Below are positions 36,969-46,139 of a stretch of DNA of 64,000 nucleotides, in pieces. The notes under the pieces are model-generated. The model was not told the DNA's origin. It worked only from the letters and a program-made list of their open reading frames with translations, and made no database searches. Location of the stretch: NCBI RefSeq assembly GCF_022179465.1, contig NZ_BPQV01000001.1, positions 310,001-374,000 on the forward strand, read 5' to 3'. The stretch comes from Methylobacterium organophilum (GTDB lineage: Bacteria; Pseudomonadota; Alphaproteobacteria; Rhizobiales; Beijerinckiaceae). Both the position numbers and the translations under genes were made by a program. Each line of letters starts with the position of its first letter. The first letter of the stretch is position 1.

Positions 36969-37600
36969 GCGTCCACGCGGGAAAGATTCGTGACCAAGAC
37001 GATGCGCGCGTCAGAATCGGTACGGCTCGCGATCAGGTCGTGGTCGAATCTCCATCCTCGCTGCGCTTCGGTCAATTCCGCCGCTGCATCACGTCCCTTC
37101 GGAAACACGCCGATCGCACCTTTTTTCAACAAGGGTTCCGACCAAGCGAGCAACTGTTGCAACGGCGCCAGGGCCCGGGCGCAGACGATGTCGGTGACCT
37201 CGAGATCCGGCATCACGGCCTCGATGCGCTTGTTCAGGACCTGCACCGGCGCCGTGGTCAGCCGGGCCGTCTCGGTGAGGAAGGCGCATTTGCGCGCATT
37301 GCTCTCCACCAGTTTCACGTGAAAACCGGGCCGCTCCCGCCCCGCAATGGCCAGGATCAGCCCTGGGATGCCGGCGCCGGAGCCGAGATCGACCCAACGT
37401 CGCGCCTCCGGCACCAGGGCGAGCAACTGCAAGGCGTCCGCCACATGGCGCGACCAGACCTCCGAGAGCGTCCCGGGGCCGACGAGATTCTTCACGGATT
37501 GCCAGCGGCGCAGCTGTTCAACGTAGAGGTTCAACGCCTCGCCTGTTTCACGTGAAACCCCGGATTCGGCGAGAACCCGATCACGTTCCGCATCGGCCAT
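36965..37600 (-). CDS. rsmG: 16S rRNA (guanine-527-N7)-methyltransferase
   Basis: RsmG (GidB) methylates G527 of 16S rRNA. The 211-residue protein has VSRETGEALNLYVEQLRRWQ, the SAM-binding WVDLGSGAGIPGLILAI, and VTDIVCARALAPLQQLLAWS with FPKGRD near the C-terminus. The ATG at 37600 gives MADAERDRV; the frame stays open upstream. Two parS-like sites (37311 and 37544) lie inside the gene and read as FHVK and VSRET. The stop overlaps the parA start (ATGA). Confidence 0.96.
37311..37326. promoter_or_regulatory. parS-like site inside rsmG, 3' copy
   Basis: AGTTTCACGTGAAAAC matches the parS consensus at 13 of 16 positions with an intact TTTCACGTGAAA core. The codons read FHVK. Confidence 0.55.
37544..37559. 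promoter_or_regulatory. parS site inside rsmG, 5' copy
   Basis: TGTTTCACGTGAAACC matches the parS consensus TGTTTCACGTGAAACA at 15 of 16 positions. It lies near the 5' end of rsmG, where it encodes VSRET, about 1.5 kb from parB. This is the best ParB site in the window. Confidence 0.8.
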
Positions 37601-37628
37601 GCCCAGCCTGCTCCTCGTCCGACGTGGT

Positions 37629-39503
37629 TCAGGCGGCGCGCGAGGCGCGGCCCTGCCGGGCATGGGCGGCGAGCAGGGTCAGCGCCGCCGGCGTCATGCC
37701 TTCGATCCGGGCCGCCTGCCCGAGGGTGGCCGGCTTCACCGTCTCGAGCTTGCCCCGCATCTCGTTGGAGAGCCCGGCAATGCGCCCGTAATCGAGCCCG
37801 GCCGGCAGGGTCACGCCCTCGTCGCGCCGGAAGGCGGCGATATCGGCGCTCTGCCGGTCGAGATAGACCGAATAGGTCGCATCCGTGCGCAGACGCTCCG
37901 CCACCGCGGGCGCGACGCCGCCGAGCTCCGGCCAGACCCCGGCGAGCCGTTCCCAGGTGATCTCCGGGTAGGACAGCAGCTGGAACGCCGTGCGGCGGAT
38001 GCCGTCGCGATTGAGCGAGATGCCCTGCGCGGCCGCCTGGGTCGGCGTCAGGCTCAGAGCGTCGAGCTGCCGGCGCGCCGCTTCGAGCTTCGCCTGAGAC
38101 GCCTCGAAATGCGCGAGCCGCCCGGCGCCGACGCAGCCCAGGGCCGCCCCCTTGGCGGTCAGCCGCTCGTCGGCATTGTCGACGCGGAGGGACAACCGAT
38201 ATTCCGAGCGCGAGGTGAACATGCGGTAAGGCTCGCTCACCCCGTGGGTGACGAGGTCGTCGATCATCACGCCGAGATAGGATTCCGCCCGGTCGAACAG
38301 GGCCGGGGCCGCGCCGCCCGCGAGGCGGGCCGCGTTGAGCCCGGCGACCACGCCCTGGGCCGCCGCCTCCTCGTAGCCGGTGGTGCCGTTGATCTGCCCG
38401 GCCAGGAACAGGCCGGGGAGGCGCTTCGTCTGCAGGCTCGCATCGAGCTCGCGCGGATCGATGTAGTCGTACTCGATCGCGTAGCCCGGCCGCAGGATCC
38501 GCGTCTTTTCGAGCCCGGGGATCGCCGCGATGATCGCCGCCTGGACCTCCTCCGGCAGGGCCGTGGAGATGCCGTTCGGGTAGACGGTGGGATCGTCGAG
38601 CCCTTCCGGCTCCAGGAAGATCTGGTGGCCCTCCCGGTCGCCGAAGCGGACCACCTTGTCCTCGATGGAGGGACAATAGCGCGGGCCGCGGCTGGCGATG
38701 CCGCCGGAATACATCGGCGAGAGATGCAGGTTCTCGCGGATGAGGTCGTGGACCGCTCGGGTGGTGCGGGTGATGCCGCAGGCGATCTGCGGCGTGGTGA
38801 TCCGCTCGGTCAGGGTCGAGAAGGGCACGGGCTCCGCATCCGCGTGCTGCATCTCGAGGCTCGCCCAGTCGATGGTGCGGCCGTCGAGGCGCGCGGGCGT
38901 GCCGGTCTTGAGGCGGCCAAGGCGGAAACCGAGCCGGTCGAGGGTGAGGGCGAGTCCGATGGCCGGTCCCTCGCCGACGCGGCCGGCCGGTATTTGCCGG
39001 GGGCCGATATGGATGAGCCCGCGCAGGAAGGTGCCCGTGGTGATCACCGCCGCGCCGGCGGACAGGCGGCGCCCGTCGCTCAGGACGACACCGGCCACGC
39101 GCCCCTCCGAGACCGCGAGATCCTCGACCTCGCCCTCGACCAGGGTGAGCCCCTCCGTCGCCGCCACGGCCGCCTGCATGGCGGCGGCGTAGAGCTTGCG
39201 GTCGGCCTGGGTGCGCGGCCCGCGCACCGCCGGGCCCTTGCGCCGGTTGAGCAGGCGGAACTGGATGCCCGCCGCATCGGCCACCCGCCCCATCAGGCCG
39301 TCGAGGGCATCGACCTCGCGGACGAGATGCCCCTTGCCGAGGCCACCGATCGCCGGGTTGCAGGACATCGCGCCGACCGTCGCCGCCCGGTGCGTCACCA
39401 GGGCCGTGCGCGCGCCCGTGCGGGCGGAGGCCGCCGCGGCTTCGACGCCCGCGTGACCGCCGCCGACGACCACGACGTCGAAGCCGGAAATTTCTTCGTG
39501 CAT
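37629..39503 (-). CDS. mnmG: tRNA uridine-5-carboxymethylaminomethyl modification enzyme MnmG
   Basis: MnmG (GidA) with MnmE makes the wobble uridine modification of several tRNAs. The 624-residue FAD protein has the dinucleotide motif [20 protein letters not shown], then [40 protein letters not shown], and [40 protein letters not shown] and [12 protein letters not shown] are also typical. The ATG at 39503 begins MHEEISG. No mnmE lies upstream, although it is the usual neighbour. rsmG follows after 28 bp. Confidence 0.97.
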   Translation of the reverse strand: MHEEISGFDVVVVGGGHAGVEAAAASARTGARTALVTHRAATVGAMSCNPAIGGLGKGHLVREVDALDGLMGRVADAAGIQFRLLNRRKGPAVRGPRTQADRKLYAAAMQAAVAATEGLTLVEGEVEDLAVSEGRVAGVVLSDGRRLSAGAAVITTGTFLRGLIHIGPRQIPAGRVGEGPAIGLALTLDRLGFRLGRLKTGTPARLDGRTIDWASLEMQHADAEPVPFSTLTERITTPQIACGITRTTRAVHDLIRENLHLSPMYSGGIASRGPRYCPSIEDKVVRFGDREGHQIFLEPEGLDDPTVYPNGISTALPEEVQAAIIAAIPGLEKTRILRPGYAIEYDYIDPRELDASLQTKRLPGLFLAGQINGTTGYEEAAAQGVVAGLNAARLAGGAAPALFDRAESYLGVMIDDLVTHGVSEPYRMFTSRSEYRLSLRVDNADERLTAKGAALGCVGAGRLAHFEASQAKLEAARRQLDALSLTPTQAAAQGISLNRDGIRRTAFQLLSYPEITWERLAGVWPELGGVAPAVAERLRTDATYSVYLDRQSADIAAFRRDEGVTLPAGLDYGRIAGLSNEMRGKLETVKPATLGQAARIEGMTPAALTLLAAHARQGRASRAA

Positions 39504-39794
39504 GCCGGTGCATATCCAGGCGGACCGCCGAGGGTCAACGGACCTCGCCGCCACTGCCGCCTTTCGAAGGCTCTAGGGATTAACGACTACGCCGAAATCG
39601 TGGCACCGGGATTGCTTAGGTAATCGCGAAGGAGCAGAATTGGTCTGCGTCGTCCGGCAGCCCTCGAATCACCGGCGCAACGGCGAATCGAAGTCATCCG
39701 GCGATACCACGCGGTCACCTGCCCTCGCATCGCGACAACGGCGTCGGGATGCTTCGGCCGGCAACGGCGATGTCTCGACGGGGAGACAGGTTCG

Positions 39795-39944
39795 ATGGGC
39801 GCAATGGCAATCGGCTTGGGCGCGGCTCTGTGCGGCGGTGGCGCGCTGGCGCATTTCTACGATCGCACGCAGCGAAAGGAAGGCGTGCTGGCGCTGGGGG
39901 GCTTCTGCTTCCTGCTGGCCGGCCTGTTCCTGACCCGGTACTGA
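39795..39944 (+). CDS. Predicted 49-residue membrane peptide
   Basis: The frame MGAMAIGLGAALCGGGALAH continues FYDRTQRKEGV and a second hydrophobic stretch (LALGGFCFLLAGLFLTRY), so it predicts two short membrane segments with a charged loop. GGAGACAGG precedes the ATG by four bases. Codon use looks coding, but a 49-residue open frame could arise by chance. It occupies the place next to mnmG where mnmE would be expected. No function is known. Confidence 0.5.
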   Translation: MGAMAIGLGAALCGGGALAHFYDRTQRKEGVLALGGFCFLLAGLFLTRY

Positions 39945-40145
39945 TCGAAGGGGCACGGCACCCCGCCTCCCGCGCGGCGGCCTGTTTTCGCGCCACTCGC
40001 CGCGATCTGCGGCACCGTGCGAGCCCTCGCGCGCGCAACCGCGACGGGATCCGGCCACACGGAAATCGGGGCGCGTGTCCTGGCCGCCCTTGCAGGTCTC
40101 TCCCCGTCTCCGACTAATCGCAACCGTCGATAGGCGGGTCTTGCG

Positions 40146-41129
40146 ATGCTACGCGTTCCGGTGCGGGTTACCCGTGGGTCGAGCCCGTCTCGGGGGGATC
40201 CGGGCGGAGACGATCTCACCACGCACGCGCGGCCTGCGACGGCCCGGCTCCGCAGCGCGGTCTCGGCGCGGGGAGGGCGCGGACGCCTCGGGCTCGCCGG
40301 CCTCGCCTTCCTGGGCTCGGTCCTCGCGGCGCCGGCGCAGGACAAGGCGCCGTCCTCCGAAGGGCAGGGGCCACCGCAGCCGCCCCCCCGGCCCGCCGAA
40401 CTCGCCACGCCGAAGGCCACCGGCCCGACGGAGACCCCACCGTTGCCGCCGGAGCGGCCAGCGGCGCTGACGCCCCCGGTGCAACCCGCGGCACCGCCAG
40501 CCCTACCGCCCCCCACGGACGCGCCGGCACCACCGGCCCGGCCGCCCGAGCTCTCGGGGGAGGCCGCCCTCGCCCTGAAGGTCGCCGCGCCGGACGACAC
40601 CGCCTGCCGGCGCCGGCTCGACCGGCTCGGCGTGCGCTACGAGGCGCTGCCGGCGATCACCGAGGGGCAATGCAGCGTGCCCCAGCCCCTGCGGGTGACG
40701 CGCCTCGGGGACGCGATCGCCCTGGAGCCGGCGGCGATTCTGTCCTGCCGCGCGGCCGAGGCCCTGGCCCGCTGGGCGAGCGAGGTCACGGTCGCCGCCG
40801 AGACGCAGCTCTCCGAGCCCCCGACGACGCTCTCCCTCGGGGGCTCCTATCTCTGCCGCGGCCAGAACCACGACATCGACGCCAAGCTCAGCGAGCACGC
40901 CTTCGCCAACGCGGTCGACGTGATGGGCTTCGGCTTCGCCAAGCATCCGCCGATCAAGGTCACCGGGCTGCCGGAGGGGACGCCGGAGGCCGCCTTCGTG
41001 ACGAGCGTGCGCGGCAAGGCCTGCGCCTTCTTCCGCACCGTGCTCGGCCCGGGCTCGGACGCCGCCCACGCCAACCACCTCCATCTCGACGAACGCGAGC
41101 GCAATGCCGGCCACCGGCTCTGCGAGTGA
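40146..41129 (+). CDS. Extensin-like C-terminal domain protein
   Basis: The 327-residue protein has an N-terminal membrane or signal stretch (LGLAGLAFLGSVLAAPAQ, about residues 48-65) and a long Pro/Ala-rich linker (about 75-135). A C-terminal extensin-like (PF06904-type) domain follows. The domain shows CRRRLDRLGVRYEALPAI, LSCRAAEALARWASEVT, SEHAFANAVDVMGFGF and HANHLHLDERERNAGHRLC, the metal-binding HxLH-type motif of DD-peptidase-like folds. It probably acts on the cell wall. The long charged head before the signal stretch suggests the true start may lie further in, but no better start codon is visible. Confidence 0.85.
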   Translation: MLRVPVRVTRGSSPSRGDPGGDDLTTHARPATARLRSAVSARGGRGRLGLAGLAFLGSVLAAPAQDKAPSSEGQGPPQPPPRPAELATPKATGPTETPPLPPERPAALTPPVQPAAPPALPPPTDAPAPPARPPELSGEAALALKVAAPDDTACRRRLDRLGVRYEALPAITEGQCSVPQPLRVTRLGDAIALEPAAILSCRAAEALARWASEVTVAAETQLSEPPTTLSLGGSYLCRGQNHDIDAKLSEHAFANAVDVMGFGFAKHPPIKVTGLPEGTPEAAFVTSVRGKACAFFRTVLGPGSDAAHANHLHLDERERNAGHRLCE

Positions 41130-41324
41130 GGTTTCGGGTGGGCCGACCGGCTTACGGAGGATCGCTCCGGTCGTGCCGGGTGTCCCTCGCCCCCAAGCCG
41201 TCCCCGAAAACACGAGCAAAGGCGAAATCCGGCGCGTTCCGGTGACGCAGCGCCGCCGCCTCCGGAACGGGGAGGCGTGGCCGCAGCTTGTCGATCCGGA
41301 GCGCGTGAGCGGAAGGGGCGGGCG

Positions 41325-42389
41325 ATGGGGCGGATCCGGTTCGCGGCTTGGGCGGTCGTGGTGCTCGCGCCCGCCGCGGCCGGGGCGGAACCGGCCGCCC
41401 CGCCGTTGACCCGCGAAGCCATCGAGACCGCGACCTTCGTCGCGGCGCCGGCCGGCAAGGCGCAGGATACGTCACGGCCGAAGAAGCCCGGCCGGAAGGC
41501 CGAGGCGGCAAAGCCCAGCCCCGATCCTCTCCTCATCAAGGTGCAGGTGCTGCTCGACCGCGCCGGCTTCTCGCCGGGTGCCATCGACGGGCGCGATGGC
41601 GACAACCTCCGGGGGGCCTTGCGGGCCTATGCCGCCGCCCAGGGGCTTCCCGCGCGTGAGACCCTCGACCAGGCGCTGTTCGACAGGCTCGCCCAGGGGG
41701 CGCAGCCCGTCACCGCCGAGATCACCCTCGGCGAGGCGGAGGTGAAGGGGCCGTTCCTCGCCTCCGTGCCGCGCCGGCTGGAGGAACAGGCCGAGATCGG
41801 CCCCCTGCGCTACACCAATCCCCGCGAGATGCTCGCCGAGCGCTACCACATGCAGCGCGACCTCCTCTCGGCGATGAACCCGGGCAAGCCCCTCGACAAG
41901 GCCGGGACGGTGCTCCTCGTCGCGGGCGTGACGCCGATGGGCCAGGGCAAGATCGAGCCCCGGCCGCAGGCGCCGAAGGTGACCCGGATCGAGGTCGACA
42001 AGGGCGCGCGGCGCGTGCGCGCCTTCGGGGAGGACGGCGCCCTCGTCTCCGACGTGCCGGCCTCGATCGGCAGCGCCGAGAAACCCGCACCGAGCGGCGA
42101 CACCAAGGTGAAGGGCGTCGCCTTCGACCCCTGGTACACCTACAACCCGCGCTACCGTTTCGCCGGGGTGAAAGCCCGGCACCGCTTCTCGATCGAGCCG
42201 GGACCGAACAACCCGGTCGGCCTCGTCTGGATCGACCTCGCGATCCCCTCCTACGGCATCCACGGTACGCCGGAGCCGGAAAAGATCGGCAAGACGGAAT
42301 CGCATGGCTGCATCCGGCTGACGAACTGGGATGCGCGCAGCCTCGCCGCCCATGTCGAACGGGGCGCGAAGGTCAGCTTCCGGGATTGA
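41325..42389 (+). CDS. L,D-transpeptidase with peptidoglycan-binding domain
   Basis: The 354-residue exported protein has a signal peptide (MGRIRFAAWAVVVLAPAAAG). A peptidoglycan-binding domain follows at about 65-115 (VQVLLDRAGFSPGAIDGRDG). The YkuD L,D-transpeptidase domain is C-terminal, with the catalytic motif YGIHGTPEPEKIG and ESHGCIRLTNWDARSLA. Both the His and the Cys of HX(n)SHGC are present. It would form 3-3 crosslinks in peptidoglycan or attach proteins to it. The ATG at 41325 has GGAAGGGG upstream. It lies 195 bp after the extensin-like gene on the same strand. Confidence 0.93.
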   Translation: MGRIRFAAWAVVVLAPAAAGAEPAAPPLTREAIETATFVAAPAGKAQDTSRPKKPGRKAEAAKPSPDPLLIKVQVLLDRAGFSPGAIDGRDGDNLRGALRAYAAAQGLPARETLDQALFDRLAQGAQPVTAEITLGEAEVKGPFLASVPRRLEEQAEIGPLRYTNPREMLAERYHMQRDLLSAMNPGKPLDKAGTVLLVAGVTPMGQGKIEPRPQAPKVTRIEVDKGARRVRAFGEDGALVSDVPASIGSAEKPAPSGDTKVKGVAFDPWYTYNPRYRFAGVKARHRFSIEPGPNNPVGLVWIDLAIPSYGIHGTPEPEKIGKTESHGCIRLTNWDARSLAAHVERGAKVSFRD

Positions 42390-42783
42390 GGCCGCGGGGC
42401 GGGGCGCATCCCGGCCCCGCCGTTCGTGACATTACCGCAACAGATCACCCGCCATCGAGAGACGGCCAGGATTAAACAACCTATGATTGCGCAAATCTTA
42501 TTCGTGCGCATTCAACCGCTTACGGCCAAGGCTGGAATCCGTATTAGATCAATTCCAGACAAGATTAGAAATCTCTAAGAAACAATCCTTGAGAAGATCA
42601 ATCCACTCGGAATAGTCGCGACATCGTTCAGCGAGCCGCAACAGCCGGCCGCGACATCCGGGATCCACGGCCGGCACCGCGCCTTCGGCGCGACCGTCTT
42701 CCGTCAAGGCGGTGCAGGCTGCCGGATCCGTCGCGCCCCACGACCCGCCGGACGCAACACAAGAAGACGGTGGGCTTTCTCCA
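42390..42783. other. AT-rich promoter region of the first TonB receptor
   Basis: The middle of this 394-bp gap is clearly AT-richer than its surroundings. TGCGCA occurs twice (42488 and 42505). A palindrome at 42564-42579 may be an iron-response element. No gene is seen. Confidence 0.6.
42564..42579. promoter_or_regulatory. Palindrome resembling an Irr/ICE box
   Basis: ATTAGAAATCTCTAAG contains TTAGA-N4-TCTAA. It resembles the Irr iron control element TTTAGAA-N3-TTCTAAA of Hyphomicrobiales, but the spacer is one base shorter. It lies 204 bp before the receptor start. Confidence 0.35.
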
Positions 42784-44943
42784 ATGGGTCAGATCACTCC
42801 TCGCGCCATGGCGGCCGCCCTGCTGGCGACGCCTCTCCTCGCCGCCGGGGCCGAGGCGGCACCGCCCCCCGTCCTCGACGGGGCGACGACCACCACCCTC
42901 GACGAACTGAGCGTCGTCGGCGGCGGCCCCGGCGTTCCGGGCCCGCGCGGCGGCGTCACGGTCGGCTATCTCACCAAGGCGACGCGCAGCGCCACCAAGA
43001 CCGACACGCCGCTGATCGACACGCCCCAGGCGGTCACCATCATCCCGCAGCAGCAGATCCGCGACCAGAACTTCCAGAACCTGACCGACCAGCTGCGCTA
43101 CGTGCCGGGCGTGCTGCCCTCGCAGGGCGAGGGCAACCGCGACCAGGTGGTCATCCGCGGGCAGAGCACGAATGCCGACTTCTTCGTCAACGGCATCCGC
43201 GACGACGTCCAGTATTACCGCGACCTCTACAACGTCGAGCGCGTCGAGGTGCTGAAGGGACCCGATTCCCTGATCTTCGGCCGCGGCGGCGGCGGCGGCG
43301 TCATCAACCGCGTGCTCAAGGAAGCCGACGGGCTGCGGGTGCGCGAGATCGTGGCCGGGGGCGGCCAGTTCGACGCCAAGCGCGTCGCCGTCGACGTGGG
43401 CGACCGCGTGAGCGACACCGCCTTCTTCCGCCTGAATGGCATGGCCGAGCAATCCGGCACCTACCGCCAGTTCGGCGACCTGACCCGCTACGGCGTCAAC
43501 CCGACGATGACCTTCCTCATCGATCCGGCCACCACGCTGAAGGTCTCCTACGAGTATTTCCACGACGACCGGCTCACGGATCGGGGCATCCCCTCCCGGT
43601 TCGGCCGCGCCTACGATTACCGCCGCAACCGGGCGACCTTCTTCGGCAATCCGGACGTGAACCGGGCGCAGGTCGACGCCCACATCGCCACCGTCGCCCT
43701 CGATCACCGGTTCGACTCGGGCGTGGAGATGCACAGCCAGCTGCGCTTCGCCGATTACGAGAAGTTCTACCGGAACGTCTATCCGGGCGGCGCCGTCAAC
43801 GCGGCCGGCACCGCGGTGCCGCTCGGGGCCTACCGCAACGACACCAACCGGACGAACTACTTCAGCCAGAACGACTTCGTCTACAAGACGGTGATCGCGG
43901 GCATGAAGCACACCCTGCTCGCCGGCTTCGAGCTCGGCTACCAGGAGGGGACCGCCTTCCGGCAGACGGGCTACTTCAACAACGTCGCGACCAGCCTCGT
44001 CGTGAACCCGCTCTCCCCGGTCAGCCGCGTCCCGGTGACCTTCCGCAACAACGGCACGTCGGACGCGAATGCGCGCTACGATCTCGGCCTCGCCGCGGTC
44101 TACGCGCAGGACCAGATCGAGGTGACCGACTGGCTGCAGGTCCTCGGCGGCCTGCGCTACGACCATTTCGACTTCGCCTCGCGCAACCAGAACACGGGCG
44201 AGCAGACGGCGCGGATCGACGACCTCGTCTCGCCCCGGGCCGGCATCGTCCTGAAGCCCCTGCCGAACCTCGCCTTCTACGGCAGCTACAGCGTCTCCTA
44301 CCTGCCGAGCGCGGGCGACCAGATCGGTGTCTTCTCCGCGGGCCTCGCCTTCGCCCGACCGGAAGGCTTCGAGAACAAGGAGGTCGGCGTGAAGTACGAC
44401 GTCACGCCGGACTTCCAGCTCACCGCCGCCGCCTACGACCTCGACCGGACCAACCAGCGCCTGCCGGATCCGAACAATGCGGGCTTCTTCCTGCTGTCGG
44501 GCCGGACGAACGCCAAGGGCGTCGAGATCGGCGCCAACGGCTACGTCACGGATTGGTGGCAGGTGGCCGGCGGCTACAGCTTCACCGATGCCCGGATCGA
44601 GAGTGCCACCTCGGCCACCGTCGTCGCGGGCAACACGGTCGGCCTCGTGCCGTTCAACGCCGTGTCCCTGTGGAACAAGTTCGACGTGACGCGCGAATTC
44701 GCGATCGGCGTCGGCTATCTCTACCAGAGCCACACCTTCGCGAGCTCCGACAACGCAGTCAGGCTGCCGAGCTACTCGCGCTTCGACCTGGGGCTGTTCT
44801 ATAAGATCAACGACTGGGCGCGGGCGCAGATCAACATCGAAAACATCTTCGACCGCAACTACATCTACACCGCGACGAACAACAACCAGATCACGCCCGG
44901 CGCCCCGCGCACGATCCGGGCCCAGGTGATCGTCCGCTTCTGA
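42784..44943 (+). CDS. TonB-dependent siderophore receptor
   Basis: An outer-membrane receptor that imports a ferric siderophore using TonB energy. The 719-residue protein has a signal peptide (ALLATPLLAAGAEA) and a likely TonB box LDELSVVG near residue 39. The plug domain has DTPQAVTIIPQQQIRDQNFQ, QVVIRGQSTNADFFVNGIRD and VEVLKGPDSLIFGRGGGGG. Amphipathic strands then run to the terminal Phe (RAQVIVRF), as in an outer-membrane barrel. The sequence style is that of catecholate receptors (Fiu/CirA group), but ligand assignment is inference. The ATG at 42784 begins MGQITPRAMA. Confidence 0.95.
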   Translation: MGQITPRAMAAALLATPLLAAGAEAAPPPVLDGATTTTLDELSVVGGGPGVPGPRGGVTVGYLTKATRSATKTDTPLIDTPQAVTIIPQQQIRDQNFQNLTDQLRYVPGVLPSQGEGNRDQVVIRGQSTNADFFVNGIRDDVQYYRDLYNVERVEVLKGPDSLIFGRGGGGGVINRVLKEADGLRVREIVAGGGQFDAKRVAVDVGDRVSDTAFFRLNGMAEQSGTYRQFGDLTRYGVNPTMTFLIDPATTLKVSYEYFHDDRLTDRGIPSRFGRAYDYRRNRATFFGNPDVNRAQVDAHIATVALDHRFDSGVEMHSQLRFADYEKFYRNVYPGGAVNAAGTAVPLGAYRNDTNRTNYFSQNDFVYKTVIAGMKHTLLAGFELGYQEGTAFRQTGYFNNVATSLVVNPLSPVSRVPVTFRNNGTSDANARYDLGLAAVYAQDQIEVTDWLQVLGGLRYDHFDFASRNQNTGEQTARIDDLVSPRAGIVLKPLPNLAFYGSYSVSYLPSAGDQIGVFSAGLAFARPEGFENKEVGVKYDVTPDFQLTAAAYDLDRTNQRLPDPNNAGFFLLSGRTNAKGVEIGANGYVTDWWQVAGGYSFTDARIESATSATVVAGNTVGLVPFNAVSLWNKFDVTREFAIGVGYLYQSHTFASSDNAVRLPSYSRFDLGLFYKINDWARAQINIENIFDRNYIYTATNNNQITPGAPRTIRAQVIVRF

Positions 44944-44972
44944 AGAGCCGGGTCCCGGACCCGCGGGACCCG

Positions 44973-45917
44973 TCAGCGATCCTCCGGGGCGACCTCGATC
45001 GAGGCCGCCCCGGCGGGCCGGTCGATGATGCAGCGGCCGAACAGGCTCGCCACGAGTTCCACCAGCACCTTGGCGCTGCGTCCCCGCTCGTCGAGGAAGG
45101 GGTTGAGCTCGACCACGTCGAGGGAGCCGACCAGCCCGGAATCGTGCAGCATCTCCATGATGAGATGCGCCTCGCGGAAGGTCGCTCCGCCCGGCACGGT
45201 GGTGCCGACGCCCGGTGCGATGGCGGGATCGAGGAAATCCACGTCGAAGCTGACATGCAGGTGTCCTCCGGCCGCAGCGACCCGGTCGAGGATGCGGCGC
45301 AGCGGGGCGACCACTCCGAACTCGTCGATCATGCGCATGTCGGTCACGTCGACGCGGCGGGCCCGCACCAGCGCCCGTTCACCGGGATCGATCGAGCGCA
45401 GGCCGAAGAGATGGATGTGGGACGGGTCGAGCATGGGCCGCTCGCCGTCCGCGAACATCTCCTCGAAGCCGAGCTCCCCGCAGAGCGCGGCGAGCGGCAT
45501 GCCGTGGGCGTTGCCCGAGGGCGAGGTCTCGGGCGTGTTGAAATCCGCATGCGCGTCGAGCCAGAGCACGAAGACCGGCCGCGCCCCGCCGATATGGCGC
45601 AGCACCCCGTCGAGGGAGCCGAGCGAGAGGCTGTGATCGCCGCCCGCCACCAGCGGCAGAGCGCCCCGGTCGAGCGCGTCGCCGACCGCCGCGGCGATCG
45701 CCCGCGTCCAGGCCCGCACGGCGGGGAGCCCGCGTAGGTCGGGCGGGCCTTCGGGGGCGACGTCCCCGCGATCGGTGACGGCGAAATCCAGCTCCGTCAG
45801 GGTGCGCACCAGGCCGGCGGTGCGCAGGGCCGCCGGCCCCATCAGGGCGCCCGGCTCGCTGGTCCCGATCTCGATCGGGGCCCCGATGATCTCGACGCGT
45901 CCTTCCGTCCCGCTCAT
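44973..45917 (-). CDS. rocF: Arginase (ureohydrolase family)
   Basis: Hydrolyses arginine to ornithine and urea. The 314-residue protein has the Mn-binding motifs LVAGGDHSLSLGS, LWLDAHADFNTPETSPSGNA (with HGMPL) and SFDVDFLDPAIAPGVGT, which fit arginase more than agmatinase (the SGNAHGMP stretch). The conserved C-terminal DVVELNPFLDERGRSAKVLV is present. The start at 45917 gives MSGTEGRVEIIGAPIEIGTS; longer frames upstream are not supported. It converges on the TonB receptor across 29 bp. Confidence 0.95.
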   Translation of the reverse strand: MSGTEGRVEIIGAPIEIGTSEPGALMGPAALRTAGLVRTLTELDFAVTDRGDVAPEGPPDLRGLPAVRAWTRAIAAAVGDALDRGALPLVAGGDHSLSLGSLDGVLRHIGGARPVFVLWLDAHADFNTPETSPSGNAHGMPLAALCGELGFEEMFADGERPMLDPSHIHLFGLRSIDPGERALVRARRVDVTDMRMIDEFGVVAPLRRILDRVAAAGGHLHVSFDVDFLDPAIAPGVGTTVPGGATFREAHLIMEMLHDSGLVGSLDVVELNPFLDERGRSAKVLVELVASLFGRCIIDRPAGAASIEVAPEDR

Positions 45918-46139
45918 GCCGACGCTCTCTCCCCGTCGATTGCCCCGTCGATGCCCCCGCCGCTCGGCGGGCATCCGGCCCGGCCGATCCGTGCCGCGGC
46001 GGGGGTGCCGGCGCCCGGCACGCCCTACCTATCGGAGGCATGTTACGCGGCGATCTCGCAGCCGCCCCGGTGCACAACGCGGCGGCGGCCCGGTGGGTCT
46101 CGGGGTGAGGGCCGGTACACCCGCTTTCGCGGGCAGGCG

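Noticed and set aside
37599-39623. A 674-codon plus-strand frame opposite mnmG
   Set aside because: Shadow of mnmG. The minus-strand frame has FAD and tRNA-binding motifs.
42628-44733. A 701-codon minus-strand frame opposite the first TonB receptor
   Set aside because: Shadow of the receptor gene, Val/Glu/Asp-rich with no motif.
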